NCBI GenBank assembly: GCA_010092775.1
Contig: JAADYZ010000022.1
Span: 1-7,759, forward strand
Length of the DNA: 7,759 bases
Source: Chloroflexota bacterium
GTDB taxonomy: Bacteria > Chloroflexota > Anaerolineae > Aggregatilineales > UBA3940
Reading direction: 5' to 3'
The position numbers and the translations under genes were made by a program. Below are positions 1 to 6,575 of the stretch, one piece after another; within the stretch, counting starts at the first letter, position 1, and the number at the start of each line of letters is the position of its first letter. A model generated the notes under the pieces. It was given only the letters and a program-made list of their open reading frames with translations. It was not told the origin of the DNA and did no database searches.

Positions 1-150
1 ACCCGTGAGCGGGACAAGGGCATTGTCGCTATCGGGACGACTGTACAGGTTGTTTACGATTACGAGTCTGAGCAGTCGATCCCACTGCCGGAAGACTGGC
101 GCAACACTTTAACCAGTTTTGAGCCCGGGCTGGCCAACACCCCCAATTAA
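1..150 (+). CDS. Probable acyl-CoA thioesterase (hotdog/4HBT family), C-terminal fragment
   Basis: The frame is open from base 1 to the TAA at 148-150, giving the last 49 residues of a protein whose start lies left of the window. The fragment contains VYDYES followed by IPLPEDWR and ends in a short SFEP tail. This resembles the last beta-strand and C-terminus of many YbgC/FadM-like acyl-CoA thioesterases, where a 'V-x-x-D-Y-(D/E)' strand is followed by 'PxPIPxxWR' and 'FE'. Such enzymes hydrolyse acyl-CoA thioesters in the cytoplasm. The catalytic N-terminal half is absent, so the assignment rests on the tail pattern alone. It is followed by 138 nt without a gene and has no obvious functional tie to the signalling genes downstream. 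It is probably a chromosomal neighbour rather than part of their operon. Confidence 0.6.
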   Translation, partial: TRERDKGIVAIGTTVQVVYDYESEQSIPLPEDWRNTLTSFEPGLANTPN

Positions 151-288
151 TGGGAGGGCGATCGCTGCTGTGCAACCCAACCGCGTTAATGACGTATCTG
201 TACAATAGAGTGCGAAACCCACTGCCGAGTTTGGCTTGGTAGTGTGATGATTGGCATGTAACTAGCAAAGAAGAGAGGGTGACCCGCC
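151..288 (+). promoter_or_regulatory. Intergenic leader, probable promoter region of the VWA/kinase/phosphatase operon
   Basis: This is the largest gap in the window and the only one long enough to hold a promoter for the downstream genes. A TACAAT hexamer at 201-206 could serve as a -10 box, but the sequence about 17 bp upstream (CAACCG at 178-183) is a poor -35. A second weak option is TTGGCT at 231-236 with CATGTA at 255-260. I cannot choose between them. The palindrome GCGATCGC lies at 158-165. AGAGAGGG at 272-279 is a reasonable Shine-Dalgarno sequence 9 nt before the VWA start. No hairpin with a T-run is visible after the thioesterase stop. Confidence 0.35.
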
Positions 289-1053
289 ATGCCTTATACC
301 GTTCCAGCAACAAGCAAGACACCTGCCTTAATCATTTATCTGTTGGATGTTAGTGGTTCGATGGGCGAGCCTTTGGGTGGCAAGCCGAAGATCGAGGTTG
401 TGTCCGATGCGCTACACCAGGTGGCTGTCCGCATGGTACAGCGCAGCACTAAAGGGACCACCGTAGCACCCCGCTATCGCGTGGCGATGTTCGCCTATAG
501 CTCGCAGGTGACCGACCTGCTTGGTGGGATCAAGACGGTATCAGAGTTGGCCCAAATGGGCGTACCACGCTTGCAGCCGATGGATGCGACCGATACTGCA
601 TCCGCGTTCCGCGAGGCAGAGAACCTGCTCAATCAGGAGATCGGTAATTTACAGGACAGTCCGGCTCCGCTGGTCTGCCACATGACAGATGGTGAGTACA
701 ACAGCGGTGGCGATCCTGAGCCGATTGCCAAGCGCATCATGCAGATGGCCGTGCCAGATGGCAACGTGCTGATCGAGAATATCTTTGTGACTGACAAGGC
801 GACCAGCGCTCCGATCAGTGACCCGAAGAACTGGGATGGTATTACCGATGAGACGCCGCTGGCCTCACCCTATGCTGAAACGCTGATGCGGATGTCGTCA
901 GAAGTGCCCCCGACCTACGCCAGCGTGATGGCCGAGATGGGCTATCGCCTGTCACCTGGGGCTCGCATGCTGTTCCCCGGCAACACGCCAGAAATCGTTG
1001 AACTGGGCTTCGCCATGAGTGGTGCTACCCCGGTTTCCCCGGTCTCCCCATAA
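289..1053 (+). CDS. TerY-like von Willebrand factor A (VWA) domain protein
   Basis: This 254-residue protein is essentially one VWA domain. The metal-ion-dependent adhesion site (MIDAS) looks intact: DVSGSM with D20, S22 and S24, then T101 in the DATDTASAF segment, and D134 in MTDGEYN. The preceding strand (ALIIYLLD, residues 13-20) is the usual hydrophobic first strand. There is no signal peptide or membrane segment, so it should act in the cytoplasm. The start is well supported: an in-frame TGA at 280-282 precedes it and AGAGAGGG lies 9 nt upstream. Length and layout fit TerY-type proteins, which accompany a PP2C phosphatase and an atypical kinase in TerY-P triads and are thought to act as metal-dependent scaffolds. 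The next gene, a PP2C, follows after 87 nt. The protein ends in a short Pro/Ser tail (TPVSPVSP) of unknown role. Family membership is secure; the scaffold role is inferred from context. Confidence 0.88.
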   Translation: MPYTVPATSKTPALIIYLLDVSGSMGEPLGGKPKIEVVSDALHQVAVRMVQRSTKGTTVAPRYRVAMFAYSSQVTDLLGGIKTVSELAQMGVPRLQPMDATDTASAFREAENLLNQEIGNLQDSPAPLVCHMTDGEYNSGGDPEPIAKRIMQMAVPDGNVLIENIFVTDKATSAPISDPKNWDGITDETPLASPYAETLMRMSSEVPPTYASVMAEMGYRLSPGARMLFPGNTPEIVELGFAMSGATPVSPVSP

Positions 1054-1082
1054 GACCTGGTTTGCGCGACGATCAGACAAGT

Positions 1083-1114
1083 CAGGCAGGTTCCGGCGCT
1101 TCGGGACCTGCCTG
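1083..1114 (+). other. Intercistronic hairpin between VWA and first PP2C gene
   Basis: A perfect 9-bp inverted repeat (CAGGCAGGT at 1083-1091, ACCTGCCTG at 1106-1114) encloses 14 nt. The loop can pair further: U1092-G1105 wobble, C1093-G1104, C1094-G1103, G1095-C1102, G1096-U1101 wobble, leaving a CGCU tetraloop at 1097-1100. The stem is thus about 14 bp and GC-rich. It has no T-run after it, so it is not a standard intrinsic terminator. It sits 26 nt before the ATG of the phosphatase gene and just upstream of that gene's GAGAGGGA ribosome binding site (1127-1134). Possible roles are an mRNA processing or stability element, or partial attenuation that sets VWA apart from the enzymes in dosage. 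Confidence 0.6.
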
Positions 1115-1140
1115 CGATGCACCAGTGAGAGGGAGCCGCG

Positions 1141-2478
1141 ATGGCGACCAATAGACCTGATGGGACGGTCCTCAAGCGACACGTGGTCCCTCAGGACAAA
1201 GAGACGGTTCTGACGACGCATCAGACGCCTTTTGGGACCGCACTGTACTTGTATGCGCGCTCTGCTGACAGTGTAGCGGCAGAGACCGTCGGTCAGGACT
1301 ACATCACCTTTCAGTACAATAACAGCAATCTGAGTTTTGCGGTCTGCGACGGCGTGGGTCAATCCTTTATGGGCGACCTGGCCGCACGACTACTCGGTGA
1401 TGCACTGATTGATTGGCTGTGGGAGATCGAACGCCCGGAAAGTGATGAGGCCTTCTCGGAGCAAGTGGGCGAGGCACTGGATGATTTTACGAAGGACACT
1501 GCCGAGCAAGTGGCAGAATTTGCGCTGCCCCCGGAACTGCCACCGATTGTAAAGCAAGCGCTAGAGATGCAGCGCGATTATGGCAGCGAAGCGATGTTTG
1601 TAGCAGCCCGCGTGTGTCTGGATGCCGCTGTGCCCTGGATCGCGATCTGTTGGCTGGGTGATGCGCCCGTCGCTGCGATTGATATTGATGGCCGTTTAAT
1701 GGACCTGGGCCCGAAGGGGGGCACTGCCGAGCGCTGGAATGCCACAACTGGTGCCAAAGGAACGGTCCATACCTGGGTCGGTGATGCCAAGCACGTGGCG
1801 CGGGTGGCTGGCTACACTGATGGATTGGGTGTTGAGAAGGTGCCGACGGATGAGGACCTGGCCAAGATGATGCAAAATTGGCTGACCTCGCCGCCGATTG
1901 ATGACGCCGCTTTGTTCGATATACGCGTCTCTCCCAGTCCTGAGACGGTCGGTGACTCCGATCCGGCTGAAGAAAGCCGGGTGATTGAGCCATCACCCAT
2001 CGAAAGTGTTTTGATGTTACCGTCACGGGCGTCACCATCGCGAGAGGATGCTCCATCAAAAGACCCGGCCCGGCCGGAGGACACGCCAGGTGATGCCGGT
2101 GACTCATCGACGCAGCCTGGCGTTCGTTTACCTGACGACACACGCCCTATTGATATGAACCAGCTGCCCAAGCAGGTCGATCCGGTAGCCCAGATGGACC
2201 CACTGCCTCCACCGCCACCCAATAGCCCAGCGGTGGCCGGATGGAGCCCGTTGTTCCCTGCGGCTGATCCGCTGATCCCAGAGCCTGCTGAGATGCCCGA
2301 GATCGACCCACGCGTGTTGGAAGAGATGAAACTCTCGACTCAGCAGCAGATTCAACTGTGGCGGCAAGCCGTGCTTGAAGGTTTAACGAATGCGCGCTTG
2401 GCGATGGTAATGATCGAACGGCTGCTGGATGAGCTTGAAAATCAACTTGGGGATGACATTCCTGATGGCACGGCCTAA
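1141..2478 (+). CDS. PP2C-family Ser/Thr protein phosphatase with Pro-rich linker and C-terminal helix (P1)
   Basis: This 445-residue protein has an N-terminal PP2C (PPM) domain at about residues 33-262 that should dephosphorylate Ser/Thr with two bound metal ions. The PP2C motifs appear in order: GQDY (D53), CDGVG (D70-G71), GDLAAR (78-83), YGSEA (147-151, in place of the usual GSTL/GTTL), WLGD (D174), YTDGLG (D227) and IDDAALFD (D254/D255). The metal-binding Asp positions are therefore kept and activity is likely. Residues about 263-388 form a Pro/Asp/Ser-rich linker including LPPPPP, followed by a predicted amphipathic helix (389-437) rich in Leu/Glu/Gln. No signal peptide or membrane segment is seen. 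The ATG is the first start after an in-frame TGA at 1126-1128, and GAGAGGGA at 1127-1134 is a good ribosome binding site. It is homologous to the PP2C domain of the fourth operon gene and pairs with the kinase 41 nt downstream. Confidence 0.88.
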   Translation: MATNRPDGTVLKRHVVPQDKETVLTTHQTPFGTALYLYARSADSVAAETVGQDYITFQYNNSNLSFAVCDGVGQSFMGDLAARLLGDALIDWLWEIERPESDEAFSEQVGEALDDFTKDTAEQVAEFALPPELPPIVKQALEMQRDYGSEAMFVAARVCLDAAVPWIAICWLGDAPVAAIDIDGRLMDLGPKGGTAERWNATTGAKGTVHTWVGDAKHVARVAGYTDGLGVEKVPTDEDLAKMMQNWLTSPPIDDAALFDIRVSPSPETVGDSDPAEESRVIEPSPIESVLMLPSRASPSREDAPSKDPARPEDTPGDAGDSSTQPGVRLPDDTRPIDMNQLPKQVDPVAQMDPLPPPPPNSPAVAGWSPLFPAADPLIPEPAEMPEIDPRVLEEMKLSTQQQIQLWRQAVLEGLTNARLAMVMIERLLDELENQLGDDIPDGTA

Positions 2479-2519
2479 GGCGTCGATGTCGATGGTGGAC
2501 GAGGACCGCTAGAGCGCAT

Positions 2520-3713
2520 ATGTTCAACCCAGACTTAAGAACACAACTGCTGATTGAAGATCAGACGTTCACCTTCGCGCCGCATCCCGTCGTGCCGTCG
2601 TTGGTGTGGGGCCAGGAAGGCCGTCATGCGATTGTGTTTCGGGTGGAGAGTGGTGGCGAGAGCTATGCACTCAAGGTGTTCCGTCCGGTGTTCCGCCACC
2701 CTGGGTTGATTGAGGCGGCAGATGCTATTTCGATCTATGCGGATTTGCCCGGTATGCGTGTTTGCCGCCAGACTGTCCTGACAGAGGATTCACATCCTGA
2801 TGTGGTTGCGCAGCATGAAGACTTGAATTTCTCGATGCTGATGCCCTGGATTGAGGGTGAGACCTGGTTCGACTTCCTCCAGCAGCGCAAGCGGACCACC
2901 CTGGACCAGAGCCGTGTGCTAGCTGAGAGCATGTCATGGGTGCTCTACGCACTGGAACTCAACAACCTGGCGCACTGTGATCTATCCAGCGGGAACGTGA
3001 TCCTTGAGCCAAGCCTGAAGTACGTTCATCTGATTGACGTGGAAGACCTCTACACGCCGCACGTCGCTCCTCCCCCTTTCGTGCCGACCGGTTCGATTGG
3101 CTATGCACATTATGCAGCCGCCAAGACCGGCCAATGGGGGCCTGTAGGGGATCGCTTTGCCGGGGCTTTACTGTTGGCAGAGATGCTCGGCTGGGCCAAA
3201 CCGGAAATCCGCAAGATGTGTTGGGGCGAAAGCTACTTCGATCCGAAGGAGCTACAAGACCCCAACAGCGAGCGCTATATCGTCCTGCGCGACATGCTGC
3301 GGGTTTACGATCCTGGCTTTGCGGAGACCTTCGAACAGGTGTGGCGTTCGGCCAATCTAGAGCGCTGCCCGCCCCTGAAAACATGGTATGATCTGCTCGA
3401 CATGCTGCCCCGCGAGCCGGTGGCGGAATGGGCGCCAATTGATCCAGCGTTGCTGGCGGAGGAAACGCCGCCGCCAGCGTACATGTCTGCCGGTTTACCG
3501 CAGTCGAAAAGCACAGCGACCGGCCCAACACAGGATGCCAAACCGCAGCGTGCTGGCTGTCGTGGATGCATGGACGGCTGTTTGCAGGGCTGTCGCCAGC
3601 TTGTCACGACCAGCCTGCTTGGCATTGCGCTGACCGGGCTTGGTGCTGCCCTGACCATCGATGCAGTGTCTGGCTGGCCGCTGTTGTCGCAACTCTCAGC
3701 CCTACTATTCTGA
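2520..3713 (+). CDS. Atypical Ser/Thr protein kinase with Cys-rich segment and C-terminal membrane anchor (K1)
   Basis: This 397-residue protein has a kinase fold at about 20-295. Visible motifs are a Gly-poor nucleotide loop WGQEGRHAIVF (30-40), YALKVF with the ATP-binding lysine K52, a hinge-like LMPWIEGETW (107-116), the catalytic loop HCDLSSGN (D154, N159), and LIDVEDLY (171-178). In the last, D173 is the metal-binding Asp but DFG reads DVE. GSIGYAHY lies in the activation segment, and GDRFAGALLLAEML holds the helix-F Asp D211. Lys, both Asp and Asn remain, so it should be active. This variant style is typical of bacterial kinases that accompany VWA and PP2C genes. After a Pro/Ala linker come four cysteines (C347, C350, C354, C358) and a hydrophobic stretch at 361-380, a probable single membrane anchor near the C-terminus. 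No strong ribosome binding site is visible: AGAG at 2511-2514 and GAGGA at 2501-2505 are weak. It is homologous to the last gene of the window. Confidence 0.85.
   Translation: MFNPDLRTQLLIEDQTFTFAPHPVVPSLVWGQEGRHAIVFRVESGGESYALKVFRPVFRHPGLIEAADAISIYADLPGMRVCRQTVLTEDSHPDVVAQHEDLNFSMLMPWIEGETWFDFLQQRKRTTLDQSRVLAESMSWVLYALELNNLAHCDLSSGNVILEPSLKYVHLIDVEDLYTPHVAPPPFVPTGSIGYAHYAAAKTGQWGPVGDRFAGALLLAEMLGWAKPEIRKMCWGESYFDPKELQDPNSERYIVLRDMLRVYDPGFAETFEQVWRSANLERCPPLKTWYDLLDMLPREPVAEWAPIDPALLAEETPPPAYMSAGLPQSKSTATGPTQDAKPQRAGCRGCMDGCLQGCRQLVTTSLLGIALTGLGAALTIDAVSGWPLLSQLSALLF
3558..3710 (+). other. Cys-rich juxtamembrane motif plus hydrophobic tail of kinase K1
   Basis: Codons 347-397 of the kinase encode C-x2-C-x3-C-x3-C (AGCRGCMDGCLQGCRQ) followed directly by an uncharged stretch, LVTTSLLGIALTGLGAALTI (361-380), then a short tail ending in LSALLF. 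The cysteine spacing would place all four on one side of a helix, next to the membrane. The second kinase of the operon shows a Pro-rich tail in the equivalent place, as far as the window goes. Cysteine lipidation, metal binding or disulphide-linked dimerisation are all possible; the sequence does not decide. Confidence 0.6.
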
Positions 3714-3729
3714 GTGAGATAACCGAGTT

Positions 3730-6555
3730 ATGAGCTTCTTCAATCCATCCAAGCGAACCCCCATCCGTACCCAGACGGTTCCGCAGAACATCGAAACACC
3801 CGTGACCTTTGTCTCGACGAACGGTGCCTACGTACGCTACACCTATTCGAGATCGAGTGACAGCATCAACAATCAGGTGGAAGGCCAGGACTATTTGTGC
3901 TTCCGCTACAACGATCAACGCTTAACCTTTGTGGTGGCCGATGGTGTTGGCTCATCCTTTTGCGGCAATCTGGCCGCGCGGATTGTGGGTGATCAACTAC
4001 TCGATTGGTTATGGTCTTTAGATATTGAGTACTATGGCAGCCCTTCCGCCCTTAGTGAAGCAGCCGTGAGCTTCTTGAATCGCATTCAGAAGCAGGCCCA
4101 ACATGAAGTCGAAGAATATGAGATTCCCTCTGAGGTCACCGGTTTGATCCGTCAGGCCTTGGAATCCCAGCGAGCATATGGCAGCGAGGCCATCTTCGCT
4201 GCCGCACGCATCGATTATCCCAGTGAGTTGATCCCCAATGGATTGGTCTCGGTGTTCTGGATGGGCGACACGCAAATCCACGTGCGGGATGAGATGGGCA
4301 AGGAGCTTGATATTGGGGGGCGCTGGGAGAACGCTAATCGCTGGTCGACAGTGCAAGGGGTGCGCGGTCAGATGACCGCCTGGATGCACGAGTTGAAGGG
4401 GGTTGGACGGGTTACCTCCTTTAGTGATGGTCTGATGGCTCATGCTCATGATCTCTTGGGCTATTCTGATAGCAAGCTCAACCGAGAGATTTACCTGGGG
4501 GCACGCCTGCCGACTAGTGATGATGTTTCGTTTATCGATGTGGTGCTGCGCACCCCCCGCTACGAAGGCTACCCAAATCCGGATGAGCCTGATCTAGATG
4601 CGGAACGTCCGCACTTGGAGCCAATCTGGAATCCGACCGGTCAAAGCAGCTACGAAATCCGTTGGACCTGGCAGCGCGGAGACAGTGGGGATGCCCTACA
4701 GGAGCCCATGCCGCGCTTCCTACTGCAAGAGGGCACCAATCCCGCTTTGCCCGATGCCAAGGTGATCGACGTGCCAGCAGACCAACTCAGTTGGCGATCC
4801 TCAAATGGGCAGTCACCGGGGCATTACTATTATCGAGTACGGGCGATCCTGCGCAGTGGAATCGTGACACCCTGGAGCGACCTCCGCCAGACGCGAGTGG
4901 CCTATCCGCCGCCTGTTGCGCCGCAGTTGACCGTGATCAACCCGGAGCAGGCTCCCATCCTCCAGTGGGAGGCCGAAGGCGAAGGGTTAGAATACACGCT
5001 TCAACAAGCTCGTGAAGAGGATTTCAGTGATGCCGTCGTTGTCTATGACGGACGAGGGACTTCGTGGTCCGTGCCAATGCATCAGAGCAAGCCTGGAGCC
5101 TATTATTATCGAGTACGAGCGAAGTCAGATGGCGGTGAAGGCCCATGGAGTGACCCCCAATCCGTTGAGATCGTCCTGCCGCCACCGCCCAAGTCTCAGT
5201 TAGGGAATCCCAGCTATGGTTACACACCAGGCAATTACGATCTGCGCTGGCAGCCTGTCCCCGGAGCAACCTACTATGAGTTGGAACAGGTTGAGCAGGC
5301 CTCCGGAGAAGAAGAGCTTATCCGGGTTGAAGACACCACCATCAGTTTCACGAGTCAGGCGGTCGGTGACTACAGCTATCGGGTGCGGGCCTGCCACGAT
5401 TTTGGCTGCGGCGAGTGGAGTAACGTCCAACGGGTGCAGATCGCACCGGTTGCGCCCACTGATGCGCCAGAATTGAGCCTTGAAGGGCCTGATGACGACG
5501 ATGTCTATACGCTCTCGTGGACAGGAGTCGTTGGTGCAACCAGCTATATCATAGAGACTTCTGAAGACGCGAGCTTCGATAATGCCCGCGTGTATTCACA
5601 AAATGAAACCAGCCTCACTGTAGCCCGTCGCGAGCCGGGGACCGTCTATGTGCGGGTCTGTGGTACGAATCGTGGTGGGGACAGCCCCTGGAGCAACGCA
5701 GTGCACATCCGGGTCGAGGCACCATCGCCGGGATGGATTGAAGCCAAGCTGGATGCACCCAACCAGCAAATCAACCTGGCCTGGGGAGCAATCGGCGGGC
5801 GAACGACCTATCGTGTTGAGATGGCTTCAGTGCCAGCCAACGATGATCAGTTTGAGCTGGCCTACGAAGGCGATGAGGTGCAAACCGCAGTTGATGTACC
5901 AGATGGTGCCTTGGAGCTTATCTTCAGGGTCCGTGCCGAAGCCGGGGGTATCGAGAGTGATTGGCTCGCCAGCCAACCAGTACGGCTTAGTCCGCCACTA
6001 GGGGCACCTCGCCTTGAACAGCCTGAATACGACGAAAAGGGCGTGGTCAAGCTCAGTTGGACGGGGATCGAAGGGGCAACGAGCTACCTGATTGAAGTCG
6101 CGCGGGATGCAGCCTTCACGCAAATCACCTGGTCTGAGCCGATGGAAGAGACGAGCTGCTTGTTCCATCCCCCTTCCAGTGGTGAGTATTGGTTCCGTGT
6201 GCGGGCCAGCAAGGGTGCTCGCAACAGTGATTACAGCGACTCCGCACACATCGTGCTGCGCCGCCCGCCACCACCTCGGATGTGGCAGCGCGATCCGGTG
6301 GCGGCCAACAGCCGCTATGAGGTCACCTGGAAAGGTGTGCTAGGCTCCCAGTTTTATGAGATTCAATCATCGAGCACCAGCACCTTTGATCCTGATAAGA
6401 CAAAGACCGTGCGTGTATTCCACCCCGAACAGAAACTCGAAGTCGATGGTGGAGCGCCAGGTGTCGTTTACTATCGGGTCAAGGCGGTTGATGAGAACAG
6501 CCAGGCCAGTTTGTGGAGCGTCCCTATTCGTGTTGATATTGTTGATCAGTCTTAA
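3730..6555 (+). CDS. PP2C-family phosphatase fused to seven fibronectin type III domains (P2)
   Basis: This 941-residue protein begins with a PP2C domain (about 33-275) homologous to P1: GQDY (D54), ADGVG (D71-G72), GNLAAR (79-84), YGSEA (150-154), WMGD (D180), FSDGL (D233) and SDDVSFIDV (D264/D265). The metal ligands are kept, so phosphatase activity is expected. From about residue 294 to the end there are seven fibronectin type III (FN3) repeats of roughly 90 residues, joined by short Pro-rich spacers (YPPP, LPPPP, RRPPPP). There is no signal peptide or membrane segment, so the FN3 arm is predicted to be cytoplasmic, which is uncommon for FN3 arrays. ATG 3730 follows an in-frame TGA at 3715-3717; the ribosome binding site is weak (GTGAGAT at 3714-3720). 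It starts 16 nt after K1 stops and ends 20 nt before K2. The FN3 arm probably recruits a substrate or partner; this is inference. Confidence 0.88.
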   Translation: MSFFNPSKRTPIRTQTVPQNIETPVTFVSTNGAYVRYTYSRSSDSINNQVEGQDYLCFRYNDQRLTFVVADGVGSSFCGNLAARIVGDQLLDWLWSLDIEYYGSPSALSEAAVSFLNRIQKQAQHEVEEYEIPSEVTGLIRQALESQRAYGSEAIFAAARIDYPSELIPNGLVSVFWMGDTQIHVRDEMGKELDIGGRWENANRWSTVQGVRGQMTAWMHELKGVGRVTSFSDGLMAHAHDLLGYSDSKLNREIYLGARLPTSDDVSFIDVVLRTPRYEGYPNPDEPDLDAERPHLEPIWNPTGQSSYEIRWTWQRGDSGDALQEPMPRFLLQEGTNPALPDAKVIDVPADQLSWRSSNGQSPGHYYYRVRAILRSGIVTPWSDLRQTRVAYPPPVAPQLTVINPEQAPILQWEAEGEGLEYTLQQAREEDFSDAVVVYDGRGTSWSVPMHQSKPGAYYYRVRAKSDGGEGPWSDPQSVEIVLPPPPKSQLGNPSYGYTPGNYDLRWQPVPGATYYELEQVEQASGEEELIRVEDTTISFTSQAVGDYSYRVRACHDFGCGEWSNVQRVQIAPVAPTDAPELSLEGPDDDDVYTLSWTGVVGATSYIIETSEDASFDNARVYSQNETSLTVARREPGTVYVRVCGTNRGGDSPWSNAVHIRVEAPSPGWIEAKLDAPNQQINLAWGAIGGRTTYRVEMASVPANDDQFELAYEGDEVQTAVDVPDGALELIFRVRAEAGGIESDWLASQPVRLSPPLGAPRLEQPEYDEKGVVKLSWTGIEGATSYLIEVARDAAFTQITWSEPMEETSCLFHPPSSGEYWFRVRASKGARNSDYSDSAHIVLRRPPPPRMWQRDPVAANSRYEVTWKGVLGSQFYEIQSSSTSTFDPDKTKTVRVFHPEQKLEVDGGAPGVVYYRVKAVDENSQASLWSVPIRVDIVDQS
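4609..6543 (+). repeat. Seven tandem fibronectin type III repeats within the P2 phosphatase gene
   Basis: Approximate residue ranges are 294-390, 393-482, 484-571, 573-663, 664-753, 754-843 and 846-938. Each repeat has the FN3 B-strand tryptophan (W312, W413, W507, W597, W685, W777, W867). Each also has an F-strand signature of the type Y-x-Y/F-R-V-R-A: YYYRVRA at 366 and 458, YSYRVRA at 548, VYVRVCG at 639, IFRVRA at 731, WFRVRA at 821 and YYRVKA at 914. A PWS/EWS-like G-strand turn follows in most (W382, W473, W563, W654, W745, W929), with Y835 in repeat six. Repeats are diverged except for short near-identical DNA stretches in repeats one and two, and the WTG...GATSY segments of repeats four and six. 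Confidence 0.85.
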
Positions 6556-6575
6556 AGGAATGATGGGAAACAGCC

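Noticed and set aside
142..154. CCCA-ATTAA-TGGG possible terminator of the thioesterase gene
   Set aside because: Stem is only 4 bp, overlaps the stop codon and is not followed by a T-run.
158..165. GCGATCGC palindrome, the cyanobacterial HIP1 motif
   Set aside because: A single copy in the upstream region does not indicate a cyanobacterium; HIP1 genomes show it many times per 10 kb.
29..322. 97-codon open frame on the minus strand across the thioesterase tail and intergenic region
   Set aside because: Covers a supported coding tail and the VWA start on the other strand, has no recognisable domain, and no ribosome binding site decides for it.
289..1053. Naming the VWA gene terY and the locus a tellurite-resistance operon
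   Set aside because: No TerA/B/C/D/Z proteins are present in the window. The match is to the VWA-PP2C-kinase triad, not to tellurite resistance itself.
1019..1213. Small + strand frame overlapping the VWA end and P1 start
   Set aside because: Spans the hairpin spacer and overlaps two supported genes; Arg-rich without features. Spacer coding is unlikely.
1487..2143. 218-codon open frame on the minus strand inside the P1 phosphatase gene
   Set aside because: Fully antisense to a PP2C domain with intact motifs; its product is Pro/His/Arg/Ser-rich without domain features, as expected for a shadow frame in GC-rich DNA.
2959..3531. 190-codon open frame on the minus strand inside kinase K1
   Set aside because: Antisense to the catalytic and activation segments of the kinase; composition is low-complexity Ala/Arg/Pro/Ser.
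4609..6543. FN3 array as evidence for a secreted or carbohydrate-binding protein
   Set aside because: No signal peptide, no glycoside hydrolase and no membrane segment; the N-terminal PP2C domain argues for a cytoplasmic location.
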